Shown here: positions 38,101 to 49,108 of the stretch, piece after piece
Position numbering within the stretch: position 1 is the first letter of the stretch
How the letters are laid out: every line of letters begins with the position of its first letter
From: Hymenopellis radicata
Lineage: Eukaryota > Basidiomycota > Agaricomycetes > Agaricales > Physalacriaceae
Direction: 5' to 3'
Length of the DNA stretch: 64,000 bases
Assembly (NCBI GenBank): GCA_015501595.1
Contig: JADNRX010000042.1
Location: forward strand, 173,212 to 237,211
The notes under the pieces: model-generated
The model's database searches: none
The model's input: the letters and a program-made list of their open reading frames with translations, nothing else
What the model was told of the DNA's origin: nothing
Program-made: the position numbers and the translations under genes

Positions 38101-38337
38101 GAGATTGTCAGCGCGGGTGGGATAACGATTTTGAAGCGGGTCGGGGCGAATGGGAGCCCGGAGGTGGCCAAGGCGTGCTCGATGGCTGTCACTAGTATCA
38201 CGGGCAACATCTGGACGAGAAATGCTGCCTCTGCGAAGACTGCCATGTCGCATAACTGGAGTGGAGGGTGTCCAGATTATCACTGTTCTTGCCCGGTGCC
38301 GCTCATGGACATTGATACTGTACTCGGTTCTTTGTAG
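35120..38337 (+). CDS. Kinase-like domain fused to ARM repeats (probable pseudokinase), two apparent frameshifts
   Basis: Exons 35120-35290, 35338-35511, 35564-35605, 35652-35801, 35852-35902 and 35953 onward form a TKL-type kinase fold: glycine loop LGGGRSSHVYKG, Lys in VAVKVL, hinge LYLVYDYYLHGNV, then THGSLRPSN in place of the catalytic HRD/HGD loop, ADYGLVE in place of DFG, YYSPEAW for the APE site and SKPSDVYAFAM. The catalytic Asp is Ser, so activity is doubtful. A Ser/Pro-rich linker follows (introns 36646-36694 and from 36929), then armadillo-like helices (QKLVTAGVVPTLIHLL, HKAGCVPLLAFHL, LVEAGVVDALLAGL, EVAKACSMAVTSI) to TAG 38337. Two breaks spoil the frame: near 36064-36069 one G seems missing before LTNDIWGIMEEAW, and near 37173 one base is extra before TGLDIVLVTLG. 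The intron 37222-37271 otherwise fits. Start is the first ATG before the kinase fold; an upstream exon is possible. Confidence 0.75.
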
Positions 38338-38668
38338 ATTTTCTCTCTCTTTAATGGGTCTGCGTATGTATGTCTTCCTCTTTTGGTTTCTGTAATTGTA
38401 CAATAGTTTCTTATGGCTTTTGTTAAGTAGCGAGTAATGAATGGATTGCAGAATTCCGGAAGCTTCGTCTTCTATCTCTCTCTCAGCTTAGTATTACCAT
38501 TCTAACGAAGTCTAAGCTTTCTAGTCGTACAGGCTTAGGCATCCAGCGAAAGACCATCCGACAGGGTCGTTCTGAGTGGCGCACGTGGACCTTTGCTCAA
38601 CAATGGCACTACAATGGCTCTCTTTGTTTCCACCACTACACTCATCGACATTCAGAAGCGACTCAACC

Positions 38669-39766
38669 ATGTCCTCATTATTCGTTGTACATTCCACCAC
38701 GATACTCAGATCTTTCTTCTCTTCGCTTGTCGTCGTTGAGACTATATCCAAGTCGGTCCGGAGTCAGCCAACAGTGAGGCTTCGCCGGCCGCGTAAATCA
38801 TACCGTCTGCAATCGAGGTTGGCCGTTCTACACGAATCATCCGAGGAGGAGTCCGCCGCTAGAACAGAACAGGTTGACGGTGTGCTTTCAACTCAGCTTA
38901 CAAAATTGAGGTGCTAATAAAGGGCGTGAATTGTAGCTTCAGATATCACTCCGACCTTGAACGCATCCTGTGATAGGCGGACCGACTCTGATGATAGTAT
39001 CGGTATGTCCCCGCCTCGAGTGAGGCTCATCTGAAGACAACTGTTTATTCCGCGAGACAGATCGCGAGGTCACTGTTTCTCAAACTTCATCGGCATCGAA
39101 TGCAACTCAACAAGGCCAATCAACTTGTCGGTCACTAACTCGTCGCCGCTGGCAATCCGGATACCGGTCCAAATGCCTCGCCCCTCCGTTGGAACGTGAG
39201 CTCGGCTCTCGTGTCGACTACGCATGGATGTGTAGTCCACAGGGCAAACGAGTCGCCGACCTCGCCGATGATGAAACTCTCTCCTCTTCAAGGAAGAGAG
39301 CTCGTCTATGTGGCGTGGAAGTTGAGACTTCGGTATCGAAAAGTCGCTCTGCGGGTAAGCCTTTTGGCTTAGATATCGCAATGGCACCTTCACTCGAATA
39401 ATTGCAGCCGCTAAAGCCAAGTCTAAATCGTTCTCCGCTCGCGCCAAAGAACAGCGCCTCGAAGCTGCAAAAGCAGCTACCCTTGCCCGTCGATCGTGGG
39501 CGTTCAGTGCCTCTGCCGCTTCTATTCTCGGGATTAAGGCGGCCTCGAATATCGATGCTGGAGAGAAGTTCGACCTCATTTCTACTTTCAAGCCTGTTCC
39601 CCTCCCAGTTATTACCTCTGGCCCAAGACAGCCACTGGTTGTGAAGTGTTCTCGAAATGATGCGGATGAGTCTTCTGGTACTGAAGGTGGGGATGAGTTA
39701 TCCAGCAGGGAAGGATCTGTCGTTGGTCGTTGCAGGCTAGGTGCATCTTATCCTGGTACCCGTTAA
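38669..39766 (+). CDS. Basic hypothetical protein
   Basis: The last exons are firm: 39061-39354, intron 39355-39407, and 39408 to TAA 39764-39766. Before them, an exon ending at 39002 (donor GTATGT, intron to 39060) reads TPTLNASCDRRTDSDDSI in phase. The first exon probably lies in the open frame around 38602-38910 (ATG 38669 assumed), but the junction near 38910-38950 could not be closed, so the 5' end is uncertain. The product is hydrophilic with SSSRKRARL, a possible nuclear-localisation signal, a helical Ala/Lys/Arg stretch (FSARAKEQRLEAAKAATLAR) and an acidic Ser-rich tail. No domain is recognised; a nuclear protein is a guess from composition. Confidence 0.5.
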
Positions 39767-40550
39767 GTGTCTCCTCCGGACAGATTCCGTCTATATTCTT
39801 AGGTCAGTTTTCGTTTGGTTTTCGTCGAACAGGAACTATGTAGGAAATTTGACTCACCTGTGTTCAGTATAGATTATTTCTTCGTTTCTCCCTGGTTCCT
39901 TGCACTCTCTGGTTGTGTGTGCTTTCCTATCTCGCTTTCTAGTCGCATGCCTAGATATATATGTCGAACGCAGAAATGTATCACAACAGGACAATGTTCA
40001 GTTTGCCTTTTGCTTGCCAGCCTGAGAATTCTGCTGTCGACGTGATTTGTCTTCGGAATTCGCTTGTACCAGTAATTCAAGCGCAGGACACCCTAAGACC
40101 CTTGCATACCGCAATGCCACGACGGCAGATAGTGCCCTAGTGTAAAGGAGAGTTCAAGCCGGAAATTCCAGAACGTGATGCAATGGTGAAACGGCACGCG
40201 GTCAGTAAACGACCCTGATTGCCTCTTGATCTGAACCCACGTACTTACTACTTTCGCCACAGTCAGTCTTCCGATGCTTGGCGTGGACAAAATCTGGCCC
40301 TGTTTAGGAGATGTCTCCGACGCCCTCCGGCCTATTGCACCGTTTCATACGCGATCTTTGGGCCCCCATATTTCCACCTGCCTAGGCTAGTGTTATGTAC
40401 TGGCCAGCTGTCATGAGCAGGGATGGAGTGCCGTCGTTCTAGCGAGCCTGCCCCATGCCTAGGGCTGGAACAAAACAGTTTCAGCTTGCTCCGTACCGAA
40501 GCGACATAAAAGGCGCGTCCGACGGATAATGTCCTCCCGTCCTCATCGAA
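39767..40550. other. Intergenic
   Basis: No gene seen. The last 60 bases before the secreted-protein start hold a TATA-like CATAAAAG at about 40505. Confidence 0.4.
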
Positions 40551-41332
40551 ATGCGCTCATCCAGATCCATATTTGGTCTTGCTCTACTTTCTCTGGCAGC
40601 TGGTGCCTATGCCGCTCCAAGTGCGGCCGCGGATAACATCGTATATGTTACTAGCATCGACGAGTTTTGGTACGGCCTTCGTTTTATCATGAGCTTCGAC
40701 GTGATATCTTATATTATATGCAGTATCATCGTACCCCGCACGGAACACACTTCAATCGGTGACAGCGAGCATCCAGGCGGGATGCAGACCTACTGTTCTC
40801 CCAACGGACGCTACGACGATTCGCAAGGAACCCTCCCCAAGCATTTCTGGAAGAAGAATAAAGTCGCGTTCCAGTCCGGGACGGGCACAAATGGCGGTCG
40901 TTATGCTCAACGTAGGTCGCTACTTAAATCCAACAGCAGAGTGTTCAAACGCTTGTTGTAGTAACTGGGTGCATCAACTCGAGCAAACTGGATCGACTCA
41001 TTCCCAGCGATGGAGGAGGTCAGTATGATTCGAGCGGGGGAGAAGGCGGTCAGGGCAATCCACAGGGAAGTATCTGCCTTGGGTACGTCGAGTCTAAATT
41101 TCGCTCAGCTTTGTCCGTTCCTAACCGTGGTAGTTACAACCACTACGTCGAGCTCATTGAGCCAGCTGGTCCACGGGCATGCATCAAGTGCTGCGATGAT
41201 CCCGCAGATTGCCCTATAAATAAAGGTACATGATCTGGTTCATTTTCAGAGTCGTGTAGTAGCTCAACGGCATTCGCAGATACGCAAGGATGCCCAGCTG
41301 TTATACAAGGCGACTATTTCACCTGCGATTGA
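40551..41332 (+). CDS. Small cysteine-rich secreted protein (intact)
   Basis: Five exons (40551-40669, 40724-40911, 40962-41082, 41134-41225, 41280-41332) with introns of 50-54 bp sum to 573 nt, 190 aa. The start has a classic signal peptide, RSIFGLALLSLAAGAYA followed by APSAAADN. The mature part reads VYVTSIDEFC-IIVPR (Cys rebuilt across intron 1), SIGDSEHPGGMQTYCSP, LTGCINSSKLDRLIPSD, QYDSSGG, NHYVEL, CIKCCDDPADCP and DTQGCPAVIQGDYFTCD, giving eight or more cysteines in mature protein. I recognise this as a secreted family common in basidiomycetes; its function is not established. A frameshifted paralogue sits at 4438-5232. The intact copy lies just left of inverted unit C. Confidence 0.9.
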
Positions 41333-41933
41333 ACGCGGTGAAGCAAATGTGTTAACTTGGACTTGATAATTCCTTTGGACGATCGATACGGTGAATGTTT
41401 TTTACGACTTTAATTCAAGTACACCTGCGTTACATGACGAACGATTGATTACTTCCGAATTGGAGGCGCGACCAACGCCGAGGCCGCTGTTCTCTTGACT
41501 TCGTGGACGATGTATGAGTACACGATCATCTGTGTGGCGTAGAGGTCCTTTGACACCGTCGCAGTTCAACTTTGCTGTTGTTGGGTGCAAGGTGATCTAT
41601 TCGGACTTACGTTAAGGTGTCATGATATCCACTGATGAAGAGTGGACACGCCGAATCAACAAACGGAGACAAAAACGTCGCTCACAGCTCGACACCGTGC
41701 CAGCGACCGTAGATGACCCGTCGTTCCTCAATGCCCATGACGATTTTCTACCTCCCTCTACCTATACATGTGCAACTTCTCGATACCGCGCTTACGAAGC
41801 TGCAAGTCGGGTTCGGTGATTGGCGAACGTGCTGAAGCGCTGATAAATACGAGAATGCGAAAGCTGCGTTTGTCTTTGAAGGGCTTACTCATAGTGCCAA
41901 TGCTCCGGCGTAACGCGCCCTTGATATCTGACT
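41333..41933. other. Spacer between secreted protein and unit C
   Basis: Short frames only (for example 41622-41819 plus). No motif. The left edge of the inverted unit C lies at about 41934, where similarity to unit B (position about 30270) begins. Confidence 0.4.
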
Positions 41934-42960
41934 TGCGACGAGAGCAAGGAGACGACAAGGACTTGAACGCAGCTCAATCTTGGTTGGCAAGATTCTCACG
42001 AGCTTCTGCAGAAGCCGGGGTGCGGTTCGTTGAACGGAAAGGAGCTTTATATGCCTGGCAAGGATAAAACTAGTTCTTCTAGGCAGTTCGCATGACTTTG
42101 TCGAGCGTAGGAAAACGCTACGGGGTTTATACACCCGCTATGATTCCCCGATCGACGTGTTTCCCTCCTGTGAGATCAAGGAGCTAAAATGTTTTTAGCG
42201 CCAGGGATAGAAACGCGGGAGTGATACTCCTCGGTACTTGGGCAGCAGCTGAAGAAGAGCGAATCTTCCCATGAAATTGGAAGGCATGCGAAGAATCTGA
42301 GTGTCTTGGAATATAAGAGGCAGATGTTTAATGGGCGTGATGGATGCCGAAATGTGAAGACGGCCCCAAGATGCATGAGGTCATCTATAAGAAGCTGGTG
42401 ATTAGAGGCGCTGGAGGTGACTTGAACATGGGGGAATAGCAACGGCGTCTAGTAACCCACAGTGGGTCGTTTTCAAGTAGATAGGATGCTGGACGATGGG
42501 GTATCATAGCACTGGTCTCGATTTTGTTTGCCTCATACTCCAGGTCATTTTGCGTGAGGTCGACAATACGCGCTGAGGATAGCTTGTCCCAAAGTTTGTC
42601 GTCTACAAGACTTGTCAGGCGACACTGATGGAGATACAACGAGCGAAGCTCCACTGCTTTACAGACGAGCTTAACCATCGCATTCCATATGCTGCAATTA
42701 TCCAACTTTATGCTCTCCAGTTCCGGCATCTAGCTTCATCGCGTTACGACTCCCAGGTAAGTTGCAGGCGACATGAAAGAAAAGGAAAACGCGTGGGAAA
42801 GCCTCTGCAGCGAAGAACCTGCAGACTCCAACAACGGAGGAGAATGTTTCGCGACAGTCGGCTTCCGAAATTTCTGCAGATGGTTCGATGTAGATGAATA
42901 TTTCATGATAGGAATGGGCTAGAGGTGAACGTGTCCAATTCGGCGGTAGGAGCTAAGTAT
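41934..42960 (-). pseudogene. F-box/LRR protein relic, copy C (inverted)
   Basis: Minus strand, same order as unit B. The F-box part is the best preserved of the three (HEIFIYIEPSAEISEADCRE, then TFSSVVGVCRFFAAEAFPR). Just after NAMKL (about 42740) the copy jumps to MPELESIKLDNCSIWN, deleting the roughly 150 nt that copy A keeps (its 18340-18490) and changing frame. The leucine-rich part then reads LTSLVDDKLWDKLSSARIVD and ends in a stop at about 42385. The residual sequence resembles unit B to about 41934. No complete product can be made. Confidence 0.72.
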
Positions 42961-44306
42961 TTGAAGGACGAGTTAGCAGAGTCTCGAAAATAAAAGACAT
43001 GTGTGGCCTGCTTACTTGACCGGTGAAGGGCCCTGGGCGATGATGGTCAAATGATGGTGGTTGAAAAGACGTCGCGAACGGCACGTGATCGATTTGCGCT
43101 TTGACCACGGTCACCGAGATTGCCCCTGCATACGCGAAGCGTTCAACAATCAAAAAACGGACCGAAAATGTCAGCTCGTCTGTTCTTATGCACGACCTTC
43201 CATCCGATTCCTCTCTAACCTGAGTGCCTTAGTTCGCCATGGTAAATCTCAAGTGCAGTTGGTAGTATTCGTTTCGTCCTGTACTATTGGTCTGGCTGAC
43301 AAATAGACTTGCAGGTCTAGTGCTCCCTTTGACGCCTGCCGATGGCGTTGCTCTGTGCGCTTAGCTCCAATTTGACTTGGAACTTGAATGGGTCGGCCTC
43401 GATACGACGGACTCAGACTCACCGACGCGATATTTTAGGACGGGATGAGACGATAAACAGTTGCTTACATAGTCTTGCCCGTTTGACTTGATCTAAGTTG
43501 TAAAATTATAGGTTTCTTCAACGGTTTCTGTTGTGGCGTCAAGTTTTTTGCTGACGGCTACTTACCTTTGATTGTACAGTAGATCGTACTACATTGCGGG
43601 TCTAGATCTTAACACTTATCTACTGAAAATGGACGCTCCTGCTCTAAGCTCTGGGGTGAAATCATTTCTCCAGACACCTTCCACCACCACCACCTTGAAC
43701 AGAATCGAGTGACCGGGGTCCTAGGCGTCTCTTAGGCGATCGCTTCTTTGCCTCCTGCCACGATCACGTTCAACGCGTCCTGGTCCAAGCTCGCGCTCCT
43801 AAAGGTGGTGAACCTTGTGTGAACCCAAATCTACACTCTATTTTAGTAAATCTTTTCTCTCCCTTGCCTGTCAATGAACTTATGATATTTTCGAGAATAC
43901 ACCTAACACTTCCTTCTCCAGTTGTCACTGGCAGAAGCCGACACGGTTTTGGATGCCGACAGCCACAGTTTAGATTGCGCACCCCGTCAATAATCTATGA
44001 GCGTTTTATTTATGTAGGCCGTATCACCCGTAGACTTGGAGTACGTCTAACTACGCTTCCTGAAGACATACATCTGGATAACCTTGGTAAAGGTGCTGGA
44101 CTACCACGCTCCTCCTAGCACCGGTAGTCGATAACACGTTAATGCGCGGGAGGCGTTACACTGATGCCCCCGGAACCACATGGGGGAACTGGACCCACAG
44201 AAGCATTGCCACCGACGACACGATGTCGACTAAGCATGCGGTGGGAAGTTTACTTCGGACTGGGACCCTCTCTCGCGGACCATCATATCCACAGCCTTCG
44301 TCGACG
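42961..44306. other. Divergent spacer of unit C
   Basis: It contains the conserved spacer element again (43701-43773, reverse orientation to A and B, about 7 nt shorter). A CAC/CCA run at about 43680-43693 is inserted next to it and is absent from A and B. No gene. Confidence 0.55.
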
Positions 44307-46524
44307 ATGTCCAACACTCCCGGCGCAGATAATGTCCCAATCAATTCGGCTGATATTGTTGTCAACTCGCCAGAAGTTGCCCGACAGCTAGCGGATACAG
44401 CGTCGCTCCCATCGCCGTCGCCCCAGAGCAGCCATATCAGGGCCATACCGACTACCAGCGAGACCAAGACCTCCAATAACACCCGCAACTTTCGACCAGG
44501 ACGCGCGAAAAAAAGGAACCAAGGGGTTCAAGTGCACGAGTCGGAGGTCGATGATGCGGAAGAGGTTGTGGGTGAAGAGAGCGACGAAGAGCCAGACGAA
44601 AATAAGCAGCCGCATGGTGTAGATTCCGGTCCACCTCCTGCCCGCAAAGGACGCCGTGCGCGAAAAAAGTTCTTTGGGCTACCCAAAGATCGTAACGTTA
44701 GAGGTTCGTAAATATCTGATTGCCGTGTCGTGTGCTGATATTTGTCTAGGATACGACCCCTTGGATTACGAGCAAAAATATCCTCCGGATCCCATTTACG
44801 AGGAGGCGCAGCCGAACTCGCGCGTGTGGAGGATGTGTCTCGACGAATTTCAGATCTTCGATTCAGATTTAGCTGAGGATGCAAGAGACACCGTCGATGT
44901 CCTGCTTGTCTTTGTGCGTGTTATATTCATGGCCGTACCCCTACCTTTGATCTAACATTCCCCTTAGGCTGGTCTGTTCCCGGCAGTGGTTACTGCCTTC
45001 CTCATCCAAGCGGCCGAGAAACTTGAACCGGACTACGTCCAGCTGTCTAGCTCGATCCTATACGAGATATTGGTTGTCCAGCGCGCCTTCGTGAACGGAT
45101 CAGCTGTTGAACTTGATCCAGTGGTCTCGTCTCCGAACGCGCTTGACTTCTCGCCGACGCATGCCCAGTTATGGATTAACGGGCTTTGGTATACGAGCTT
45201 GTCATTGAGCTTGATCACGGCCCTCGTCGCTGTGTTGGCAAAGCAGTGGTTGCACCAGTACATGGCCATTACATCCGGAACATCTCTCGATCGTAGTCTG
45301 CTTCGTCAGTTCCGTTACGAAGGATTGCAGGCGTGGCGTGTACCTCTGATCATCGGCCTGCTTCCGGCGCTCATGCACCTTTCGCTTGGCATCTTCTTCA
45401 TCGGACTGATCATCTTTCTCGCGCAACTGTATCCCGCATCGGCGTACGTCGTTGGCCTATTCGCCTTGATAGCGTACTCCGCCTACTTTGCGAGCCTTAT
45501 CCTCTCTGCGGCACATCCCCAGTGCCCGTACAAAACGCCGCTTTCCAACCAGCTCTACGTACTCCTTCGTCCTCTCCTTTTTCCTGCTGTTTATGCTCCA
45601 GACAAGTCGATTAGAGAGGCGGAGACAACGATGGTTGTAACGCGCCAGGACAACGATTACTTTTCTGTTGATGTGCTTGAATGGGTCTTCGCAAATTCCA
45701 CCAATCCGTCTGCTCGGAGCATCATCTTACAGAGTTTCGGAGGATTCCCAAAGCATTTTCACGATCCGTTACATGCAACCTTCAGAAGGTTCCCGCTAGG
45801 AGTTGAAACAGTTTCCGAACTGAACCAGTTATTTCGTCCTCTTGTTTCCGTCCTGGAGTCGCCACCAAACGATCCCTTTGACGCCCAGAATGCTTATGCA
45901 CGGTTGGAACGACTGGTACGGGCGGATAAGTTTGTTATCAATTCAGATGAGGGATTATTGTTGCTAGACATATTACCAACTCATCCACCTGTTCCACTGG
46001 AGCTGGTTGCTGCAATCGCATCTAATCCTACGAGAACGCACTCTCCGCAGATGAAGTTGCAAGCGAAAGAGGTGTTCCTGAACCCTGAGTATCTTCCCAC
46101 TCATCTCGACCTTCGCCTGCACCCTCAGACGTGGTTTGATCTAGTCGACCATGTCCTAAACCCTGTCCCTCCATTACCTGAGGATGCCATCCTCGGTGGT
46201 TCACCGCTGCTCCTTCCTATCATTCAGCTCTGTGCTAACTCCCCATCGCTACTCGACTTGTACAATACCGAGGAATTTCAGTTGTATCGGCGTGGATTAC
46301 GCGAATTCCCTGTTCCATTTGGGGAGTCTGCGGTAACGTTCCGTCGGGTCTGTCAAGTGCCTGCGTTCCGAGAGATGGTTGATCAAAGCCTACATCGTAC
46401 ATTCCGCGCATTCGACGAGTTTTCTGACCTCGCATTTGACTTTTACAAGTTTCCGGGCTTGAAGACAAAATTAAGTATCGTGAACTACTTCCATCAGGAA
46501 AAAGGTGCCCAGGTAATATTTTGA
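44307..46524 (+). pseudogene. DUF6535 membrane protein, copy C (3' truncated)
   Basis: Exons 44307-44703, 44750-44913 and 44968-46524 (introns 46 and 54 bp) keep the N-terminal acidic part, the YDPLDYEQKYPPDP motif, TVDVLLVF-AGLFPAVVTAFLI and the later membrane helices, and the frame stays open through NPEYLPTHLDLRLHPQTW to LKTKLSIVNY (about 46485). There the homology to copy B stops: the next codons (FHQEKGAQVIF, stop 46522-46524) are foreign. Roughly the last third of the normal protein is missing. A membrane-anchored stub could still be made. The junction marks the right edge of inverted unit C. Confidence 0.8.
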
Positions 46525-46800
46525 GATTAGCTGTAGAAGAGTGCTAATCTGGCTATTCTGCCTCTATTAGAAGGAATAGCACCATTTGTCAGATGTTTAC
46601 TTTTTAAATAGGTCCCCTGGCTCTTTCAGCTAGATTAGTAAGGAAAAGCAGCATATTTTCGACCAACATCTCAAGGATTTTTGGTAAACCAACATCGTAT
46701 CCCCGACCCATTATACAGAGTTATAGGCTTTGACCCAGCTCAGATGATAGTGTGATATGTGCCACAGGGCGTGATATTGCAAAGGAGTACAGTACACAGC
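46525..46800. other. Junction sequence between unit C and the truncated regulator
   Basis: About 275 bp of AT-richer sequence, not matched elsewhere in the window, lies between the broken end of DUF6535 copy C and the broken end of the Zn2Cys6 gene. Origin unknown. Confidence 0.4.
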
Positions 46801-47519
46801 CTATTTACGAGGTGCTATGTAGCCATCTACTAGCACTACGAGAACAGCATGCGTGGCCCAGAGAATCGTGGTAGAGATTGTCAGGGTTCCGAGCGCGTCG
46901 ATGCCGTCTGTTGAATGGGGCTCGTCGGGTGGCGTGTCTTCGCGCGGCTCATCCGTGATGATGAGGTCGTCCTGCAGCTGCAGTTCTTTCGAGTGCTCGG
47001 CGTGTAGCGACGACAGGGCGTCTTCGAGCTGGCGGATCCGGCCGCTCAACTTTGATATGCGTTTGTGGAGGTGCTCTGTCACTGCAAGGACGAAACGCGT
47101 ACCCTGCCCCGTCGCCTGCCGTTGGGGCACATTCTCGACGCCGGGACAGTCAGAGCGGATGCTCACGGGCGGCGACAACGTACCTGGCAGGACTGGCATG
47201 GAATCTGCTTGTCGCACTTGATTTTGAGCCTGAAAATGGCGACAGTCTAGTACAGGCTGGAGTCAATGCGATGATCGCACTAACCTCCGGCACTCCGCAC
47301 AAGAAACCTGGGATAATTTGCTTCAGTGAGATCGCGAAGAGCGATGGGGGTGATATGATACTAACCTCACCTGGGACGCGCGAACGGCCGTAAGCGAGTG
47401 ACCGCCAGAGGAGGGCAGCACGTACCGCGATTCCGCTTTTGCTCTAGCTCCCGGGCGTGCACATCGTCATCCTTGAACTCGTCGGCATCACGTCGACTAG
47501 GGCGCCGCTTCAAATTCAT
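46801..47519 (-). pseudogene. Zn2Cys6 transcription factor, 5' part only
   Basis: From ATG 47519 (MNLKRRPSRRDADEF) exon 1 ends with KRNRG; a 5-nt exon (47366-47370) completes Gly and gives Glu; exon 3 (47285-47307) and exon 4 (47184-47229) read SCAECRR-LKIKCDKQIPC-QSC, five of the six zinc-binding cysteines of a fungal Zn2Cys6 domain. The next exon gives TGQGTRFVLAVTEHLHKRI and the coiled-coil dimerisation segment SGRIRQLEDALSSLHAEH, then GIDALGTLTI, after which family resemblance ends. The region holding the sixth cysteine (about 47130) cannot be spliced cleanly; a C-P-N-G motif is present but 1 nt out of frame. The long regulatory domain expected downstream is absent. The cut lies beside unit C, so rearrangement probably broke the gene. 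Confidence 0.7.
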
Positions 47520-49108
47520 CTCAGTCGCTGGATAGTGTAGACAAGAGACAGACTATGAGTAGGATATAAATGAACGATCGTCAACGTACGGTAGCCACGA
47601 CACTGTATACAGGCGTCAGACCAAAGATGGCGTGAGCATGGCGCACGTAGTACGTACGGCCATCTGAGATTTCAGCGAGTCCAGGTCTCCTCGAAGGACG
47701 AGCAAAGGGCCGAAAACCAGAATATTTGGCCCAGAGTGTGCAAAGACACGCACATAGGTTAGTCGATGTGAACAGTGAACAGTCAATTGTGGTATCCACC
47801 CGACGATGAATGCCAGCCTAAGGAACTGGTCAGGAGAGACTGGCGAAAATAGAATAAGATTAGCTCACAAACGGTTAACAGGAGCATGAACCGTGATTGG
47901 CGACGAGCGCGAAGAGACATGTTGACCTGTACACCGGCAAGATGCACGATGATGAGTTGAGGGTGCTGCACATAGTGGTCGCAACGCAGACTCTCCATTA
48001 TCTGACAGGCTAGATAGAACGGGACACCGCCACTGGTGTTGATGTATATAGGGTCAGTGCTGGGGAGAGGGAAAGGTCGTAGTTCAAAAAATGGATGCAA
48101 GTTTGGAACTCGAACATGCACGTGGGCGCGCACCCACGCACGGACCATGAGCATCTAGACCGTTGATCGAGCGGGACTCGACACAATCTGTTTCTTGTCC
48201 ATGTCTGCCATCCAGCTGGCCGTCTTCATCTGCGTCTAGTTGTTCTGCTCGCGTCCCTCAGAAACATTCTGATCTCAACTGGATCCACCCGTTCTTTTCT
48301 TCTCCTTCTGGCACGCAAACATGCGGCGGTGCTTCGGGGAAACACTGCGCACGCCGCACTGGTAACATACGGCATGGAGTTGATCATAGGCGCTGTACCG
48401 ACATTGGTCTACTGTGGATCCATATGAGTAGCCGTAGACTTGGCTGCGTCATCAGCCCCAACCCCAGGTCTTCCAACAGACTATCTACCACGACTTTCGA
48501 AAGGCTGCCATCCTTGTGCGCCGACTGCATGACCTTTCTGCAAAGACGACATAGGCGGCATGGACCCAGCGGTACGTCTGTGAGCTCATGACACTTTTAC
48601 CCTGTACTTACTGTCTCACAGATGGTAGAACACGACCGTGGTCCGTTAGTCTCTTCCTCATCGAGCGTTAGGCTTTGCAGGGGCCGGCTTTCTTCTCTGG
48701 ATTACACACGGTCTCCCTCTCTCTTCTACTCTTTGCTGATTCTCAAACCATTGCAGGTAGAATTATGGATGGTGATGGGTGCTGCGGTGGGCGAAGCCTT
48801 TCCTTGCCACATATCAGAATTCATATGGTGCCATTTTCCTGTGTGCGTCCGCTGTGTAACTACAGAGTGTACTTTTGCCGAGCAGTTTCCAAGTGGTTTT
48901 GGAGCATACATTGGACGAATTCTCAGGTGCTCGACCATAACTGTACAATTTACCTGGTAATTCCGCAGATCATCCAATTTAATCGGGGACCCTTATTTCT
49001 TTCATATGATGTGTGCGCTTTTCATTGAGATTAGTACGGGCTGGTGGTAATGTTCAGCTAATGATGACTATTTCGCTCATCTTGGTGGAAATAGCGCGTT
49101 TCTTGAAA
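47520..49108. other. Decayed sequence
   Basis: Open frames on both strands include hydrophobic stretches (for example minus 47783-48154 with MLLLTVCELILFYF, and plus 48330-48410 with a possible helix LIIGAVPTLVYC), but none could be joined into a gene. Remnants of a membrane-protein gene are possible. Confidence 0.35.

Noticed and set aside
48163..48591. Possible pheromone-receptor-like or other multi-helix gene
   Set aside because: Isolated hydrophobic words occur but stops interrupt every frame and no exon chain could be built.
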